From: UBA5429 sp942493315
GTDB lineage: Bacteria > Bacteroidota > Bacteroidia > Bacteroidales > WCHB1-69
Direction: 5' to 3'
Length of the DNA stretch: 64,000 nucleotides
Assembly: GCA_942493315.1 (NCBI GenBank)
Contig: OW818690.1
Location: 1,488,001-1,552,000 of the forward strand
Positions 61,116 to 64,000 of this stretch are shown here, in pieces; the first letter of the stretch is position 1, and each line of letters opens with the position of its first letter. The notes under the pieces were generated by a model, which worked only from the letters and a program-made list of their open reading frames with translations, was not told the DNA's origin and ran no database searches. A program made the translations under genes and the position numbers.

Positions 61116-62387
61116 TTACTTGTTGGCAAATTGCATAAAAATCAAAGCCACAGCCGCAACGGACATTATTATCAATGCAGTAAATCCAAAAATATTGGCC
61201 ACAATTCCATTCACTTTATCACCCATGATTTTTTTGTTGTTGGATATATGAAGGATAATAGCAATCAGGACTGGAGCGGTTAACCCATATAGAATCGCTG
61301 TGTAAATTAAGGATTGAATGGGTGTAATGCCAACATAATTTAAACATAAACCAAGGATTAATGAAATGGCAATAATGATATAAAAAGCTTTTGCTTTATG
61401 AAATTTTTTGTCAAGTCCTTGCTTCCAGCCAAAAGTTTCGGTAATGATGTACGAAATAGAACCACTTAATACAGGAATTGCAATAAGTCCAGTGCCAATT
61501 ACACCAATAGCAAAAAGAAGATAAGCAAAATTTCCAGCTAAAGGTTTTAGTGCCATGGCAGCCTGTTCAACAGTATCAATTTGTCGAATACCCCCATTAA
61601 ACAAAACAGTCCCGGTTGTAAGAATAATAAAATACATTACCAAACCTGAAACGATCATCCCAAAATCTACATCCTGGTTCATCTCATGGATTATTTTTTT
61701 GTTTACAAATAAATGTTTCTTATTGCCTTTCATTTCTTCAACTTCTACCGATGCTTGCCAAAAGAAAAGATATGGGGAGATGGTTGTACCAAGTATGCCA
61801 ACTATTATGGCGATAAAATTCTTATCAAACTTTATAGTTGGAATAAAAGTTGCTTTTAGAATTTCTCCAAAATCTTGTTTATAAAGAAACGGAACAATAA
61901 AATACACCATAATAACAATACACAAATATTTTAAAATGGAGGCAATTTTTTTATAAGGCAAATAAATGATTAATCCTAAAAGGAGAACCGTGAAAAATAT
62001 GCTAAAAATATTTGCGTTAATCGAGGGAATGAGCATATTGCCCACAGCACCCATTCCTGCAATGTTAGCACCAATATTCAGTATAATAGCAGGAAAACTA
62101 AATAACAACATCAAATATAAAATGGGCTTTGGATAATGTTTCTTTATAATTCCTGTTAATCCTTGTGATGTAACTAATCCAATTCTTGCACACATTTGCT
62201 GGATAGAAGCCATCAAAGGAAATGCTACAATTGCAGTCCACAATGTTGCAAGACCAAAGGCAGCTCCTGCTTGAGAGTAGGTAGCAATGCCGGATGGGTC
62301 ATCGTCACTGGCTCCTGTTACAAGACCTGGTCCAAGTTTTTTCCAACGATCAAACAAGTTAGCTGAAAATGTTTTCTTTTTGTTCAA
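61116..62387 (-). CDS. Nramp-related divalent metal transporter with non-canonical motifs
   Basis: 423 residues and eleven predicted membrane segments. The Nramp fold is clear, but the metal-site motifs differ: TM1 reads DPSG at 30-33 (Nramp: DPGN), and TM6 reads TTISPYLFFWQ at 201-211, where Nramp has the MPH motif with the metal-binding Met. The loss of the Met and of the Asn resembles the Nramp-related Mg2+ transporter (NRMT) branch, so the substrate may be Mg2+ or another hard cation rather than Mn2+/Fe2+. It converges with the ATPase gene. A -7 box with a weak -33 lies at 62493-62519. Confidence 0.85.
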   Translation of the reverse strand: MNKKKTFSANLFDRWKKLGPGLVTGASDDDPSGIATYSQAGAAFGLATLWTAIVAFPLMASIQQMCARIGLVTSQGLTGIIKKHYPKPILYLMLLFSFPAIILNIGANIAGMGAVGNMLIPSINANIFSIFFTVLLLGLIIYLPYKKIASILKYLCIVIMVYFIVPFLYKQDFGEILKATFIPTIKFDKNFIAIIVGILGTTISPYLFFWQASVEVEEMKGNKKHLFVNKKIIHEMNQDVDFGMIVSGLVMYFIILTTGTVLFNGGIRQIDTVEQAAMALKPLAGNFAYLLFAIGVIGTGLIAIPVLSGSISYIITETFGWKQGLDKKFHKAKAFYIIIAISLILGLCLNYVGITPIQSLIYTAILYGLTAPVLIAIILHISNNKKIMGDKVNGIVANIFGFTALIIMSVAAVALIFMQFANK

Positions 62388-62492
62388 TTTGTCATTGTTT
62401 TTTAAAAGTGGGAGATTGTAATAGTTTATGTTTCAATATTTTTATATAGCTTTCATCAAAACTATGTCCGAATGTGTTCAATAATTATTATG

Positions 62493-62519
62493 CAAATATA
62501 CCATAATTATCCATTCCAA
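62493..62519 (-). promoter_or_regulatory. Candidate promoter of the Nramp-related gene
   Basis: Minus strand: TTG at 62519-62517, a 16-nt spacer (short), TATATTTG at 62500-62493; the ATG is 106 bp further on. Confidence 0.5.
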
Positions 62520-62521
62520 TT

Positions 62522-62599
62522 TAGCCATTCCCGCACTATCCATCGCAAGATTCTGCTTTGCTACTGTAGGGCTTGTTCCGGAGTTCACATCGCTTCCGT
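62522..62599 (-). repeat. GC-rich interspersed element, truncated copy
   Basis: About 78 bp that align with the reverse complement of the end of the elements at 32500 and 57732 (AGCCATTCCCGCAC, TCTGCT, GGGCTTGTTCCGG, TCGCTTCCG) with many substitutions; the other end is missing. Confidence 0.6.
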
Positions 62600-62607
62600 T
62601 TTTTTAT

Positions 62608-62615
62608 TACCTTTG
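62608..62615 (+). promoter_or_regulatory. -7 box before the DUF4421 pseudogene
   Basis: TACCTTTG, 41 bp before the ATG; no -33 box. Confidence 0.4.
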
Positions 62616-62655
62616 CCACCGATTTTTGTAAGAAGAAATGAATTTTTTAATATAG

Positions 62656-63428
62656 ATGATCAAACGGATTGATTTTACTGTCAAATATTTTGTATTCATT
62701 TTTATGTTTACCGGTATTTTTGCTAGCAATTTATTTGGTCAAGAGGATACCACCTTTTTTAATAAATATAAAGATCCGTTAACGTTAAAGATTTCTATTT
62801 CCAATAAATTTGTCTCTTTATTATACGAAAACAATAATAATGAGATCACTTTTGATCCTAATAGACCGATCTCCTTGGGATTAGGTGTTAATTTTAAAAA
62901 AATGGGATTCAGCTTTAGTTATGGATTAGGTTTCTTATCTAATGACCAAAAAGGGGAAACTCATCTTCTAAGTTTTCATACCATGCGGCATTTAGTCAAC
63001 GAGGAATTCAAAAGAGATCGGCAGGGAGTTTGTTACTAGGAGGAGGGATTTATTATAGTCAGATTCAATCAGAAATGAATAATTTTTTTATGGATACTAC
63101 CCAAAATAAGTTAATCAATATTCAATTGGGAACCTCCGTTGGATATGCCTATACATGGGTGTTGTCAAGTAAAGTTACCTGTTCTCTAGCTCTTTCAGTG
63201 GGTTGCAATGGAGGTATTATTACATCAACCAAGCAGTTCATGATTTATCCTACAGCCATTCCTCGGTTTAGCATCGGTTATAATGGCAAACGATGGAGTT
63301 GTTATATCCATTATGGGAACAATTTGATCTATACTTATTATTCTCCAAATTTTAAAATGGCACTCAGTTCAGGAGAGATTCAACTCAGTTTTGTTAAAAG
63401 GTTTGAAAAGATTCCATTTTTAAAATGA
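62656..63428 (+). pseudogene. DUF4421 family outer-membrane protein, frameshifted and internally deleted
   Basis: The first part (62656 to about 62960) encodes a signal peptide (ASNLFGQ) and a DUF4421-like start (DPLTLKISISNKFVSLL, TFDPNRPISLGLGVNFKKMGFSFSYGLGF). The frame then reads 25 codons to a stop at 63037-63039. The true continuation is in another frame: from about 62975 that frame gives FSYHAAFSQRGIQKRSAGSL and then LLGGGIYYSQI, the late part of the family, and runs to 63428. About 80 or more residues of the middle of the family seem to be missing at the junction. I therefore call one broken gene, not two genes. A sequencing error alone would not explain the missing residues. Confidence 0.7.
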
Positions 63429-63468
63429 CCTGTTATATCAGCACATTAGCACATTAACGTTTTTTTTG

Positions 63469-63476
63469 TATTTTTG
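63469..63476 (+). promoter_or_regulatory. Bacteroidota -7 box of the last gene
   Basis: TATTTTTG, 20 bp before the ATG at 63496; no TTG at the expected distance. Confidence 0.5.
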
Positions 63477-63495
63477 TCACTCTAAAATCAGACAA

Positions 63496-64000
63496 ATGAA
63501 AAAAATTATCCTAAGTTCCTTTTTGCTTTTCTTAGCGATTTCTTTGATGGGGCAGAATGATGAATCCACAAATCGTTTGAAAAACGCCATCACAATTAAT
63601 CCGGTATCTTGTTTTAATGTGTTAAATCCTTCTATACAAATAGGTTATCAACGAGATTTGACTGAAGATCTCATTTTACAAGTGGAAGGAGGGTTACTGT
63701 TAAAAAACAGTATGTTAGTACTTCTTTATGGTGGTTCATGGTTACCGAATGGTAAAAATTTCTCCTATTCCGGATATTTATTTCAAGTAGAAATGAAAAA
63801 AATGTTCAAAGAAAGGGGTAAATATCTCGTATCTAGATTTTTTCTGGGAGGGGAACTTCAGTATTTAAGGAATAATGGGATTGTCAATAATATGTTTGTA
63901 AATCAGTGGGGAGTCGCTTATGATGATTTTTTTTCAGAAGTAAAAAACAGATTCAGGATTGCTCCCAAATTTGGAATTCAATTGCTTTTAGGAAAACATT
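63496..64000 (+). CDS. Exported, probably outer-membrane, beta-barrel protein (3' end missing)
   Basis: 168 codons are visible before the window ends. A signal peptide ends at AISLMGQ (residue 20). The mature part alternates hydrophobic and polar residues in barrel-like strands (AITINPVSCFNVLNPSIQIGYQRDL, LILQVEGGLLLKN, YLVSRFFLGGELQYLRN, IAPKFGIQLLLGKH), suggesting an outer-membrane protein of the OmpA/porin-like type found throughout Bacteroidota. It lies 67 bp after the broken DUF4421 gene. The family cannot be named from this part. Confidence 0.75.
   Translation, partial: MKKIILSSFLLFLAISLMGQNDESTNRLKNAITINPVSCFNVLNPSIQIGYQRDLTEDLILQVEGGLLLKNSMLVLLYGGSWLPNGKNFSYSGYLFQVEMKKMFKERGKYLVSRFFLGGELQYLRNNGIVNNMFVNQWGVAYDDFFSEVKNRFRIAPKFGIQLLLGKH

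Overview
The window reads as chromosomal DNA of an AT-rich member of the Bacteroidota, probably order Bacteroidales. The evidence is a type IX secretion sorting domain on the giant protein, many proteins exported with an -FAQ/-FGQ/-YGQ cleavage site, promoters of the Bacteroidota type (TTG, about 19 nt, TANNTTTG), choice-of-anchor L, DUF4421 and DUF4197 families, a pyrophosphate-type phosphofructokinase and an Asp-type MurA. I saw no rRNA or tRNA gene.

Layout. (1) 1-21.2 kb: the 3' part of one enormous gene (over 6,500 codons visible, 5' end outside the window) made of about 68 Ig-like modules and a C-terminal sorting domain, followed by an OmpA-type outer-membrane protein. (2) 21.3-24.6 kb: acyl-CoA ligase and cysS, overlapping by one base. 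(3) 24.6-32.3 kb: an accessory region on the minus strand with lineage-specific secreted proteins, a 42-bp minisatellite, two arrays of a short palindrome, a repeated promoter/leader module, and a HEPN-type Abi protein with a compact structured-RNA candidate in front of it and a rhuM remnant. (4) 32.8-41.1 kb: minus-strand transporters and metabolism: a TMTC-like TPR membrane protein with nhaC, then marR-MATE-gshF. (5) 41.3-42.4 kb: the mobile mystery A/B (HTH + Fic) pair behind three 33-bp operator repeats. (6) 42.5-55.7 kb: GH89 alpha-N-acetylglucosaminidase, mfd, a flavodoxin-like oxidoreductase, recQ, birA, DUF4197 lipoprotein, PPi-PFK and murA. (7) 55.9-64 kb: two exported proteins of unknown function, a P2-type cation ATPase, an Nramp-related transporter with non-canonical metal-site motifs, a broken DUF4421 gene and the start of another outer-membrane protein.

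Between the genes lies an unusual density of repeats: low-complexity oligonucleotide tracts that mostly begin at stop codons, a dispersed inverted-repeat family built on CACAGTGT/ACACTGTG, a roughly 200-bp GC-rich interspersed element, and the palindrome arrays. The most interesting candidate system is the HEPN Abi gene with its adjoining structured RNA at 31.08-31.16 kb. The palindrome arrays and the promoter modules near them come next. All functions are read from sequence alone; no database search was run.
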